NCBI GenBank assembly: GCA_017396845.1
Contig: JAFQKQ010000104.1
Coordinates: forward strand, 1-50,563
Length of the DNA: 50,563 bases
Reading direction: 5' to 3'
Origin: Clostridia bacterium
Lineage (GTDB): Bacteria; Bacillota; Clostridia; Christensenellales; Aristaeellaceae
Shown: positions 17,161 through 25,363 of the stretch, piece after piece
Numbering within the stretch: the stretch's first letter is position 1
Layout of the letters: the number at the start of each line of letters is the position of its first letter
The notes under the pieces: model-generated
Databases searched by the model: none
Seen by the model: the letters and a program-made list of their open reading frames with translations, nothing else
What the model was told of the DNA's origin: nothing
Position numbers and translations under genes: made by a program

Positions 17161-18930
17161 ATGCTTAAGAGAATGCTGCGAAAAGAAGTGCTTGCGAGAA
17201 GTCTCGTGTCGTTTATGGGGCTTGCGATGGTAGCGGTTTTGCTGCTGAGCATGCTGTCTACGTATACGCTCGGATGGTTTCGAAAAAAGCAATATGAAGA
17301 GAATCTCGAAGCCAAAATGCAGGTGGCGCTTGAAGATCTCAAGCGGCAGTTCACGCAGGCGCAGGATGTTGCGCTGCACATCAGCGCGACCTATGAATGC
17401 AACCGCCGTATATTTTCGCAGCATAAATACTATGAAATCGAGCTTGTCGAAACATTGGCGGAGTTTGACGGCAAGCTCGGTTTTCGAGCGGATTATTTCG
17501 TGATATATTTTAATGAGCCTGAGAGGCTGTATATTACGCATACCGGCTTTGGCTGTTCTTCCACATATTCGGAATTGTATTTTGATCAGCTTGGCATAAC
17601 GGATCATGATCAGCTGATACAAAAACTCATGTCGCTTGAAAAGATGACCGTTTTGCGATACGAACAAGACAATGAAAACGAAAAGCTGATGCTGGCATGC
17701 CCGTTCAGAAGCGTGGGGAATTCACAGGATCCTGCGATGATCGTATGGATTCTGGATGAGCAGGCGATATTTGAACGCGTACTTTTAACGACCGGCGGAA
17801 TCGGTTCGAATTTCTCTGTATTAAGAGACGGTGCCTGTCTTACGCCTCAGGATTTGTCAAACTGCGATCTGGATGAACTGGCGGAATCTGAAAAGGACGG
17901 AATTCGCCTGATTGTCGATCCGCGAAGCGATCCGCTGTATGAGATGAACTATGATGTGGAAAGGGTAAACGGCATACTCTTCGTTGTAATCGCCGTGGTG
18001 CTTGCACTGCTCGCCGTAGGTCTTGCATTTTACAACTATAAGCCGATCAGAAGGCTTACGAAGAAATACAAGAGGATGGACGACAACGAAATTGTCGGCA
18101 TTGAAACGCTGATTGACGAAGCGCAGGAACAGCTGAAATTTATCGGCGACAGATATGCCAAAGGACTCAAAGAACAGCAGGCGCAGGTGCTTTTATTGCT
18201 GTTAAACGGCATTTGCAGCGAACGCGTGCTGTCGAATCTGTGTATTCTGCGCGATCAGCTGAAAGGACCGTGGTACTCGGTAATTGCAATTGTAACGGAA
18301 GAAAACGCGGAATACGCGCTTGAGCAGATGGAGATACTTACGGATGACGCGGTTTCCGCCTATGTGTGCTCGTGGGAGCGGAATGTGTTTTATGTGCTTC
18401 TGAGTATGTCGGAAGCGGAAACGGCGGAGGATATGGCCAACCTTTTAAAGGAATTCCTGGATGAACATGCGCTTACATATCAAATGGGACTCAGCGATCC
18501 GTGTCAGGATGTTGCGCTGCTCGGCGGCGCGAGAAGACAGGCGAGTGAAAGAACGCTGATAAACAAAGATGAAGAGGAACAGCGCGTGGATGAAGCGGAC
18601 GGGGAAGACGAACGCATGCAGCGGATATTGGAATATGTAAACAGGCATGCATTCGAATGGGAACTTACAATGGCGAGCACGGCTTCCGAATTCAAGCTCA
18701 GCACCGCTTATTTCAGCAACCTGTTTAAGCAGGCGAACGGCGTGAATTTCCATAAGTACGTAACATCCGTCAGAATCCGTGAGGCGAAGCGGCTGCTGAA
18801 GGAAACGGATACTTCGATCGCGGAAATCGCGGCCTTGGTGGGATACGCCAATCTTTCGCACTTCATACGGGTATTCCGCGAGGAAACGGACATGACGCCG
18901 GGGGCACACAGAAAGCAGAGCAAAGCATAG
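17161..18930 (+). CDS. Membrane-anchored AraC-family transcriptional regulator
   Basis: A 589-residue one-component sensor-regulator. The N-terminal transmembrane helix (about residues 14-37) is followed by an extracytoplasmic sensing domain (about 38-268) and a second transmembrane helix (about 269-292). A cytoplasmic linker then leads to a C-terminal AraC/HTH_18 domain from about residue 485. The second helix-turn-helix is recognisable as TSIAEIAALVGYANLSHFIRVFREETDMTPGAHR. This architecture is common in Firmicutes beside LplB/LplC importers, where it senses extracellular sugar or binding protein and activates the operon. It is last in the operon, implying feedback. Its DNA target is not known; I found no obvious direct repeats before the operon promoter. 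Confidence 0.87.
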   Translation: MLKRMLRKEVLARSLVSFMGLAMVAVLLLSMLSTYTLGWFRKKQYEENLEAKMQVALEDLKRQFTQAQDVALHISATYECNRRIFSQHKYYEIELVETLAEFDGKLGFRADYFVIYFNEPERLYITHTGFGCSSTYSELYFDQLGITDHDQLIQKLMSLEKMTVLRYEQDNENEKLMLACPFRSVGNSQDPAMIVWILDEQAIFERVLLTTGGIGSNFSVLRDGACLTPQDLSNCDLDELAESEKDGIRLIVDPRSDPLYEMNYDVERVNGILFVVIAVVLALLAVGLAFYNYKPIRRLTKKYKRMDDNEIVGIETLIDEAQEQLKFIGDRYAKGLKEQQAQVLLLLLNGICSERVLSNLCILRDQLKGPWYSVIAIVTEENAEYALEQMEILTDDAVSAYVCSWERNVFYVLLSMSEAETAEDMANLLKEFLDEHALTYQMGLSDPCQDVALLGGARRQASERTLINKDEEEQRVDEADGEDERMQRILEYVNRHAFEWELTMASTASEFKLSTAYFSNLFKQANGVNFHKYVTSVRIREAKRLLKETDTSIAEIAALVGYANLSHFIRVFREETDMTPGAHRKQSKA

Positions 18931-18947
18931 TGCAGAAGGGATAAATG

Positions 18948-18990
18948 AAACGGGATGCTGAGAAGAAATTCTTCAGCATCTCGTTTCGTT
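18948..18990. terminator. Bidirectional terminator between the import operon and the GH2 gene
   Basis: AAACG and GATGCTGA pair with TCAGCATC and CGTTT around one G-T wobble (18948-18986), with a TTTATTTT tail on the plus strand. It sits between converging genes, 17 bp after the AraC stop, and can serve both strands. Confidence 0.8.
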
Positions 18991-20636
18991 TATTTTCTGC
19001 CCTCGAGGGAATCAATCATGCTCTGCGCTTTGGTTGCGAGGGTTGAGAGGCGTTTGTCGTCGGCTTTCTGGATTTCTCTGTCGTAGGTGTACAGGCCGTT
19101 GATTTCATCCTCTACATCGGACAGCTGTGTGTAAATCACGCCGCTTAATCCCAGCGGAATGGAGGGGAACACCATTTCCTTCCACATGGTGTCGATTTTC
19201 TTGGTGAGCGCGATCTGGCTGTCGGCAGAGCCATAGCCGTATCGTTTTTTGCTTGGGAACATATGGCCTTCAATGGCTCGGGCGTATCCGCCGCACTCGC
19301 TCAGAAGCACCGGGCGCTTCTTGCCGCGCAGGCGTTTGTTTTTAAAGTAGACATGATGGCTGTCGAAATCGCTCTTTCTTTGATGGAACCAGCCGCTCGT
19401 TGCGTCGTACAGGCGCGTAGGGTCGATATCCTTCAGCAGCTTGTAATGGCGGTCGGCATGGAACTGCCCCCAGCCTTCGTTGAAGATGGTGTAGGATACA
19501 ATGCATGGATGGTTATAGAGGTGATTAATCGTATCTACGGCATGCTGCGTGAAAACGCGGCGGCTTTCATTGCTTTCAAATCCGAAGAGGGAGTCTATCT
19601 TGAATTTCAAGCCGATGGTCGAAAGCGCGGTATCGATGATAAAGTTGTATTTTCCGTTGTTTACCATATCCTGCATGACCAGCATGCCCAGTCGGTCGCA
19701 CGCCTCATAAAACGCTTCGCACTCAATCTTGATGTGCTTTCGCAAAAGGTTCATGCCGTGCTTTTTCATGTTCCGGATGTCGGTTTCATATGCTTCGGGG
19801 GAGGAGGGGAGGTAAATACCGTCTTCAAAATATCCCTGATCCAGCACGCCGTTTAAAAATATCGGCTTATCGTTTAATACAATGCGCGAACGGCCCTTGA
19901 CGACCTTGGTTCCGATGGTTCGAAGCGCGAAATAGCTCTTTACGCGGTCAAAGTCGTTTGTGAATATAATGTCGTACAGATTTGGATCCTTCGGCGACCA
20001 CAGGCGGGGCGACGGGATATCGATTCGAACGGATTCGCCGGATTTTACGCGCATTCTCACGATATCGGGAATGATTACCGTAACTTCCGAAGTGTCCGCT
20101 TCGACCTTAAGATCTATGCCGGTAAGATCAGGCGTGATCTTTATATTCCGGATGGCCTTTTGCGGAACGGCTTCTATCCATACGCTTTGCCAGATGCCGG
20201 ATACGGGCGTGTACCACATGCCGCCGCGCTTTTTCCGCTGTTTTCCATAAGGAAGCACTTGATCAAGCGAATCGGTATACTGTACGCGCAGCTTGTTTTT
20301 TCCGGGATACAATTCGTTTGTAATATCCTCGGAAAACGGAAGATAGCCGCCCTCATGAATGCACACACTGTGTCCGTTTATGAAAACCTCGCAGATCTGG
20401 TCTACGGCGCCGAAATGAAGTATGGCGCGGTATCCCTCCGGCAGAAAGTCTTCCGGCAGCGAAAACACCTTATCATAGGTCATGCTTTCGAGAAGCTCGC
20501 CTTCGTATCCGGAGGCATAACTCTCCGGGGGGAAGGGAACCTGAATGGGTGAGCCGTTTAACAGCCATTCGCCGTTTAATGAAAAAAAGCTTTCGCGCTT
20601 AAATTGCGGACGGGGATATACTTCATTCCAGTTCAT
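18990..20636 (-). CDS. Glycoside hydrolase family 2 protein
   Basis: A 548-residue GH2 enzyme (beta-galactosidase, beta-glucuronidase or beta-mannosidase group, retaining mechanism). It has the sugar-binding jelly-roll domain (to about 155, GVSGIWQSVWIE-like block), an Ig-like domain and a catalytic barrel. The acid/base is E387 in FNEGWGQF and the nucleophile is E447 in LLSECGGYA. At 548 residues it is short for the family and has no extra C-terminal domains. There is no signal peptide. The ATG at 20636 begins the family-conserved N-terminus and follows AAAGGCGG; the 35 upstream in-frame residues do not look coding. A terminator hairpin at 20721 separates it from the SDR gene, so it probably has its own promoter. 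Substrate specificity cannot be read by eye. Confidence 0.9.
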   Translation of the reverse strand: MNWNEVYPRPQFKRESFFSLNGEWLLNGSPIQVPFPPESYASGYEGELLESMTYDKVFSLPEDFLPEGYRAILHFGAVDQICEVFINGHSVCIHEGGYLPFSEDITNELYPGKNKLRVQYTDSLDQVLPYGKQRKKRGGMWYTPVSGIWQSVWIEAVPQKAIRNIKITPDLTGIDLKVEADTSEVTVIIPDIVRMRVKSGESVRIDIPSPRLWSPKDPNLYDIIFTNDFDRVKSYFALRTIGTKVVKGRSRIVLNDKPIFLNGVLDQGYFEDGIYLPSSPEAYETDIRNMKKHGMNLLRKHIKIECEAFYEACDRLGMLVMQDMVNNGKYNFIIDTALSTIGLKFKIDSLFGFESNESRRVFTQHAVDTINHLYNHPCIVSYTIFNEGWGQFHADRHYKLLKDIDPTRLYDATSGWFHQRKSDFDSHHVYFKNKRLRGKKRPVLLSECGGYARAIEGHMFPSKKRYGYGSADSQIALTKKIDTMWKEMVFPSIPLGLSGVIYTQLSDVEDEINGLYTYDREIQKADDKRLSTLATKAQSMIDSLEGRK

Positions 20637-20720
20637 GTGGACTACCGCCTTTTGCCTTCTTATATGAAACTCTATTCGACCAACGCCCCATAAAATCCTT
20701 TTTATAGAATAAAGTACATA

Positions 20721-20759
20721 AAAATTTGCGCACAAAATCAAATTATGTGCGCAAATTTT
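20721..20759 (-). terminator. Terminator after the SDR gene
   Basis: A perfect 13-bp inverted repeat AAAATTTGCGCAC (20721-20733) and GTGCGCAAATTTT (20747-20759) with a 13-nt AT-rich loop lies 7 bp beyond the SDR stop codon. On the minus strand the downstream arm ends in TTTTT, giving an intrinsic terminator. The symmetry would also suit a protein-binding site. Confidence 0.7.
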
Positions 20760-20765
20760 CGGGAT

Positions 20766-21512
20766 TTAATAGGGGCTGTCGAATTCCGCTTCCGCCTTTT
20801 TTACCGCATCCTCAAGCTTCATGCCGGAAAAGTAAGGCGCGGCCAGATATCTTCCGGATTTTTTGTCGTCCACAAACGCGCCGACGACGATGCCGGGGAT
20901 AGCGCTTTCGGGGGCGTTCGGTGCGTGCGGACCGCCGAGATCGGTTCTGCACCAGCCGGGATCGGTGAGATTGATCATTACGTCTGTTCCCTGCACCTTG
21001 CTTCCGAGGTCGATGGTGATCTTGTCAAGCGCCGCCTTGCTCGCGGAGTATCCCGCCTGCTGGGGATCCAACCGGATGCCGCTGGTGGTGTTTAAGATTC
21101 TTCCAAAGCCCTTTGCCATCATCTTCGGGAGGAAGTGATACATGATCATCGCAGGCGCGATGGTGTTGATTTTGAAGGACTCCGTATAATCGCTGACGGG
21201 CGTTTTCAAATACTCCGTGCGGTATGCGATCTGCATGCCGGCGTTGTTGAGAACGATATCCACGTCCACGCCGAAGCCGTCGATGTCGGAAAGCATTTTT
21301 TCAACCTGGGCAAGGCTGCTCAGCTCCGCTTCCACAGCATAGGCCTTTACGCCCATAGCGGTTACTTCTTTATAAATCTTCTCCGTATGCTCGATTTTTC
21401 TGCTGTGAAGAATCAGATTTGCACCCATCTGCGCCATAAACTTCGCTGTAAGATATCCGATTCCGCGCGCCGCGCCCGTAATCAGGCACCAGCGTCCTTT
21501 TACATCTGTCAT
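20766..21512 (-). CDS. Short-chain dehydrogenase/reductase
   Basis: A 248-residue classical SDR that oxidises or reduces a hydroxyl or keto group with NAD(P)(H). Motifs are TGAARGIG (nucleotide-binding glycines), LNNAG, the catalytic serine in NTTSGIRL, and YSASK carrying the catalytic tyrosine and lysine. The insertion SDPGWCRTDLGGPHAP is the usual post-catalytic loop. It follows the iron alcohol dehydrogenase gene by 18 bp, so the two are co-transcribed and may act on the same carbonyl or sugar intermediate. The substrate is unknown. Confidence 0.9.
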   Translation of the reverse strand: MTDVKGRWCLITGAARGIGYLTAKFMAQMGANLILHSRKIEHTEKIYKEVTAMGVKAYAVEAELSSLAQVEKMLSDIDGFGVDVDIVLNNAGMQIAYRTEYLKTPVSDYTESFKINTIAPAMIMYHFLPKMMAKGFGRILNTTSGIRLDPQQAGYSASKAALDKITIDLGSKVQGTDVMINLTDPGWCRTDLGGPHAPNAPESAIPGIVVGAFVDDKKSGRYLAAPYFSGMKLEDAVKKAEAEFDSPY

Positions 21513-21530
21513 AGCAATGCCTCTTCTTTA

Positions 21531-22712
21531 TTACAGCTTCGCGTTTGCTGCGATTTTGTAGATGTTTGCGATGTCTTCAGCGGACAGGGCTACGAATCCG
21601 CCGGTGCGGCCTTCGCCGATTCCAAAGTTCTTGACCAGCACGGGGATATCCTCTTCCTTTGCGCCGAGCTCTTCAAAGTTGATGGGCAGCCCCAGATCCT
21701 TCAAAAATCTTCTGAAGGCGCGGATACCGTTGATGGCGGTCTCCTCAGGACGCTCGAAATTCATGTGGCAGCCGAACACGCGGTTGGCCATCTGAGCAAA
21801 GCGCATGGGATTGTGGGGCATCACGTATTCCATCCACGCGGGCATGATCACGGCGAGGCCTGCGCCGTGTGCAACGTCGTAAAGGCCGGAAAGCTCGTGC
21901 TCGATGTTGTGGCTGTTCCAATCCTGGCTGCGTCCTACGCCGCAGATGTTGGTGTGCGCAACTGTGCCGGCCCACATGATGTTTGCACGGGCTTCATAAT
22001 TGCAGGGATCCGCGATTACGCGGGGCGCTTCCTTCACCATGGTCGCAAGAACTGCCTCGCACAGGCGGTCGGTGATCTCTACTTCGAGGGTGTTTGTGAA
22101 ATATCTTTCAAAAACGTGCGCCATGATATCCGCCGCGCCGCATGCCGTCTGGAAGGGCGGGAGGGTAAAGGTGAGCACGGGGTTCATGATGGAGAAGCGG
22201 GGGCGAAGCGCGCTGGAGCCTGCGCCGCGCTTAAGGCCGGTTTTTTCCTGCGTAACTACGCTGTCGCCGCTGCCTTCGCTGCCTGCGGCTGCGATGGTGA
22301 GCACGGTTGCCACGGGAAGCGCCTTTTCAATGGCGGCTTTTCCGGAATAGAAATCCCAGAAATCGCCTTCATATACAGCGCCTGCCGCGATGGCCTTTGC
22401 AGAGTCGATTACGGAGCCGCCGCCGACCGAAATGATGAAATCGATGTTTTCCTTGCGGCAGATTTCAATGCCCTCATAGACCAGCGTGTCGCGGGGATTC
22501 GGCTTTACGCCGCCCAGGAGAACGTACTCTACGCCTGCGCTTGCAAGGGAGGCCGTTACGCGGTCCAGAAGTCCGCTCTTTTTCGCACTGTTTCCGCCGA
22601 AATGCACCAGCGCCTTTGTGCCGCCGTATTTCTTAATCAGCTCGCCCGCTTCATTTTCGCGGTCTTTTCCGAATACGAATTCCGTGGGACTGTAGAAATT
22701 GAAATTATCCAT
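21531..22712 (-). CDS. Iron-containing alcohol dehydrogenase (butanol dehydrogenase type)
   Basis: A 393-residue group III alcohol dehydrogenase that reduces aldehydes with NAD(P)H. The nucleotide-binding block is GGGSVIDSAKAIAAGA. The metal-ligand region includes GAADIMAHVFERYF and LYDVAHGAGLAVIMPAWMEY, the family signature containing two ligand histidines. I chose the ATG at 22712, which follows AGGAG by the right distance; upstream ATGs at 22718 and 22727 lie on top of the ribosome binding site. It has its own promoter with a cre-like site and heads a two-gene operon with the SDR. A fermentative alcohol-forming role is likely but not proven. Confidence 0.9.
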   Translation of the reverse strand: MDNFNFYSPTEFVFGKDRENEAGELIKKYGGTKALVHFGGNSAKKSGLLDRVTASLASAGVEYVLLGGVKPNPRDTLVYEGIEICRKENIDFIISVGGGSVIDSAKAIAAGAVYEGDFWDFYSGKAAIEKALPVATVLTIAAAGSEGSGDSVVTQEKTGLKRGAGSSALRPRFSIMNPVLTFTLPPFQTACGAADIMAHVFERYFTNTLEVEITDRLCEAVLATMVKEAPRVIADPCNYEARANIMWAGTVAHTNICGVGRSQDWNSHNIEHELSGLYDVAHGAGLAVIMPAWMEYVMPHNPMRFAQMANRVFGCHMNFERPEETAINGIRAFRRFLKDLGLPINFEELGAKEEDIPVLVKNFGIGEGRTGGFVALSAEDIANIYKIAANAKL

Positions 22713-22754
22713 ATCCATTCTCCTCATGCTGCTTATTATTTGATAATCAAACCA

Positions 22755-22783
22755 ATTATACGCGTTTTGGAAGCGTTTATCAA
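22755..22783 (-). promoter_or_regulatory. Promoter of the alcohol dehydrogenase operon with embedded cre-like site
   Basis: On the minus strand TTGATA (22778-22783) and a perfect TATAAT (22755-22760) are 17 bp apart. Between and over the -35, GATAAACGCTTCCA (22768-22781) matches 12 of 14 positions of the cre consensus. A LacI-family repressor bound here would block RNA polymerase. Confidence 0.6.
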
Positions 22784-22803
22784 GTAAATTTCAAAGTACT
22801 GTT

Positions 22804-25296
22804 TTATGCCTGCTGTTTCAGTATTTCGCGCACCGCCAGCACCAGAAACATATAGTGGCTGGAGCCGCCGCCCATTACATATTCCGTCTGCTGCCACAGG
22901 AAGGGCCATGTGAGAAGCTCGGGGAAATCCGGGCGTATGAGCGCGGTTCCGGATATCACGCCGCCGGGGATGTAGGAGAAATCCGCTCGGTTCAGGCCGT
23001 AGGCGGTCGTTGCGGATTTTGCGCCCACGCCGGAGGCGAAGGAGGCGGTGTTGCTTCCGGGATGGACGCCCAGAATGAAATTGAGCGCGTTCATGATGGG
23101 CTCGGGCGGGAATAAATCGGGATATGCATCGTGCAGGAAAAAGTATTCAAAGGCCATTCGCTGAATGCCCCAGCCTGCACCCCAGATCGCGGGGCGGTAG
23201 GGAACGCCGTAGGGCGTTTCGGCGCAAAGCGTGGGCACGGACTTTGCAAATTCCGATAGTGATGTCTCCACCGCGTATGTAAAGTCTGCGTCCTTTATGT
23301 GCGGAAGAACGCGGCAAATGATCCATCCCAGGCGGCGGATTTCCGATTGAATCAATGCTTTTTCGCTTACAATGTGCTTTCTGTATGATTCTTCGCCCGT
23401 TGCAAGCAAAAGCTCCGCCGCTGCGTGAATTTTGCTGATTCGAGCGTTTTTGTCATTTTCGATACTTGTGATCTCGTAGAGCTCCTTTGAAATGGAAAGC
23501 GCGTCGCAGGAAAGAGAATCGTTAAAGCCTTTAAGCGCCGCGGAGGTCAGCGCGAGATGACCGGCTGTCATAAGCTCTCTTGCGGGATTGTTTTCGGTAA
23601 ATACCCAGCGGTCGTCTGAGTCGCCGGGGATGTTGTTTGTCATATTGCCGCTGTCTCCGAGGAGTACATATTGCCTGAGATCCCGGCAAATGATTCCCCT
23701 GTACAGCCGCCCGAGTGCCTGATAGCCGCCCACAACCGACAGCGCGCCGTGTTCGATCTGTTCAAGCAAATCGTTTCTGCCGTCGGGCTGATGAATCTCC
23801 ACCGCTTTGTTTTCCTGATCCACCGTTGTTTCGTCATAGTAAATATGGAAGCGATCGTAAATCAGGGAGAGAATATACATTTCGCCCGACTGTGATTCGA
23901 TTCTCAGATCAAAATCGCCTGCATCGTGCCAGCCGCCCCTGTTGAGACCGGGAACGCTTTCTCCGCTTTTGTACTTGGTGAGGGTGGATGGACCTTGTAC
24001 ATATCCGTCGATATGATTGTAATTTACAGGCGCCATTACCGCGTCGTCGTCATGGCAGAGTCCGTGCCATACGCGGTATTTTTCGTTTACGCGCATGTGA
24101 CACATCTGAACGGGCAGGAAGTATTCAAGCACCGGCTGCCATACGCCCCGGTCGAATACATCGTCCGATATGCGAAAGAGTGCGGATTGCGAGCTTCCGG
24201 CTTCCAGGCGGTAAAGGCCGCTTTCTTTGATGTTCGAAAAATCGCAGGTGTAATAGCGGTATCTGAGGAAATCGCCCCACAGATTGGGTTTCAGGGCTGC
24301 TACAGGCCTGAAGCCTGAAGCTGTTAATATGGAAAAAGTGATTTCTTCGTCAAACGCATCCCGCGCATCGGTCTCGATGACCGCAACCTTATTCTGATTC
24401 GGCATATAGCCGACCTGTGACGCCTGTATAACGGGCGCGCGACGCCAAGTGCGAACGACGGAGGGCGTAATCACCCATTCGATTGCGCCGCATGTTTTGC
24501 CTTTTTGCACTTCCTCGCTCAATACGAACCAGCCGTTGTTATGGTTCATGCGTCCGTCGTACAGTTTCAGTGCGCCCGTTTCCGTTTGAACGGTAAAGCG
24601 GCTCAATTCATCGTCCGGACAGACGGTAAATTTACGCCCTTCGGCGTAGGGCAGGGAAATGATATCGTCGGCGATGATGGGGCTGTATTTTCCGTTTTCA
24701 CCCATCAGCTGCTCGCGGGATGCGAAGGGCGCTTTTACGGGCCGAAGATGTTTCGAATGATGAATATTCGCGGGAAGGGAAAGCGTAGGCCCGTTCGGCT
24801 GGCGGGGGAATATGCCGCATGCGTCATCCATGATCCACGGCTTTGAGAACAGGAAACCGGGAAACAGCTCCAGATTAAAGCATACCTTGCCGATCCATTC
24901 ATCCGGCACGGGCGACTCAAAATCCACCCGCACGCGGACGCTTTCGCCATTGCCTGTCACGATGACGTTGTATTCGATCTCATCGTCCGGATAGATCATC
25001 GGGTTAAAGCCCGTAAGATGCGCGTCCATATCCGGGAATTTCAGGCGCGTGACGATGCTGTTTTCCTTTTTATGGAGCGTACGCTCCAGCTGCTTTGGAA
25101 GCGGCTGCCATTGGCCGGGCGTCTGTTCAAAGCGTATATCGCCGTTGGTGGCTATGCGTCTGTCGTGCATGATAATGCTGACTCCGCTCTGATGCCCGGC
25201 GGGATATATGTCGTCAAACGCCATGATATTTACGCCATGAAATTGAAAATAGCCTTTTTCCGGATGAAGTAGGAAGCCGTTTTCTGCCTGTGCCAT
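22804..25296 (-). CDS. Glycoside hydrolase family 9 protein, multidomain, no signal peptide
   Basis: An 830-residue GH9 enzyme. An N-terminal beta-rich region of about 290 residues, not assigned to a named domain, precedes the Ig-like cellulase N-domain (APVIQASQVGYMPNQNKVAVI, near residue 290) and the (alpha/alpha)6 barrel. The catalytic-base motif is canonical, GGWHDAGDFDLR near residue 455. The catalytic acid is probably the glutamate of WQQTEYV near residue 803. It has no secretion signal, so intracellular hydrolysis of imported beta-glucans or related oligosaccharides is likely. It lies 67 bp downstream of the GH38 gene and probably shares its transcript. It differs from the window's other GH9 protein in having the intact DAGD motif. 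Confidence 0.87.
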   Translation of the reverse strand: MAQAENGFLLHPEKGYFQFHGVNIMAFDDIYPAGHQSGVSIIMHDRRIATNGDIRFEQTPGQWQPLPKQLERTLHKKENSIVTRLKFPDMDAHLTGFNPMIYPDDEIEYNVIVTGNGESVRVRVDFESPVPDEWIGKVCFNLELFPGFLFSKPWIMDDACGIFPRQPNGPTLSLPANIHHSKHLRPVKAPFASREQLMGENGKYSPIIADDIISLPYAEGRKFTVCPDDELSRFTVQTETGALKLYDGRMNHNNGWFVLSEEVQKGKTCGAIEWVITPSVVRTWRRAPVIQASQVGYMPNQNKVAVIETDARDAFDEEITFSILTASGFRPVAALKPNLWGDFLRYRYYTCDFSNIKESGLYRLEAGSSQSALFRISDDVFDRGVWQPVLEYFLPVQMCHMRVNEKYRVWHGLCHDDDAVMAPVNYNHIDGYVQGPSTLTKYKSGESVPGLNRGGWHDAGDFDLRIESQSGEMYILSLIYDRFHIYYDETTVDQENKAVEIHQPDGRNDLLEQIEHGALSVVGGYQALGRLYRGIICRDLRQYVLLGDSGNMTNNIPGDSDDRWVFTENNPARELMTAGHLALTSAALKGFNDSLSCDALSISKELYEITSIENDKNARISKIHAAAELLLATGEESYRKHIVSEKALIQSEIRRLGWIICRVLPHIKDADFTYAVETSLSEFAKSVPTLCAETPYGVPYRPAIWGAGWGIQRMAFEYFFLHDAYPDLFPPEPIMNALNFILGVHPGSNTASFASGVGAKSATTAYGLNRADFSYIPGGVISGTALIRPDFPELLTWPFLWQQTEYVMGGGSSHYMFLVLAVREILKQQA

Positions 25297-25363
25297 AAAT
25301 ATATTCCCTTCATAAGAGATGTGGATTGCGGCGGGTGAGAAGAGGAGTGCATGCGTAGGGATT

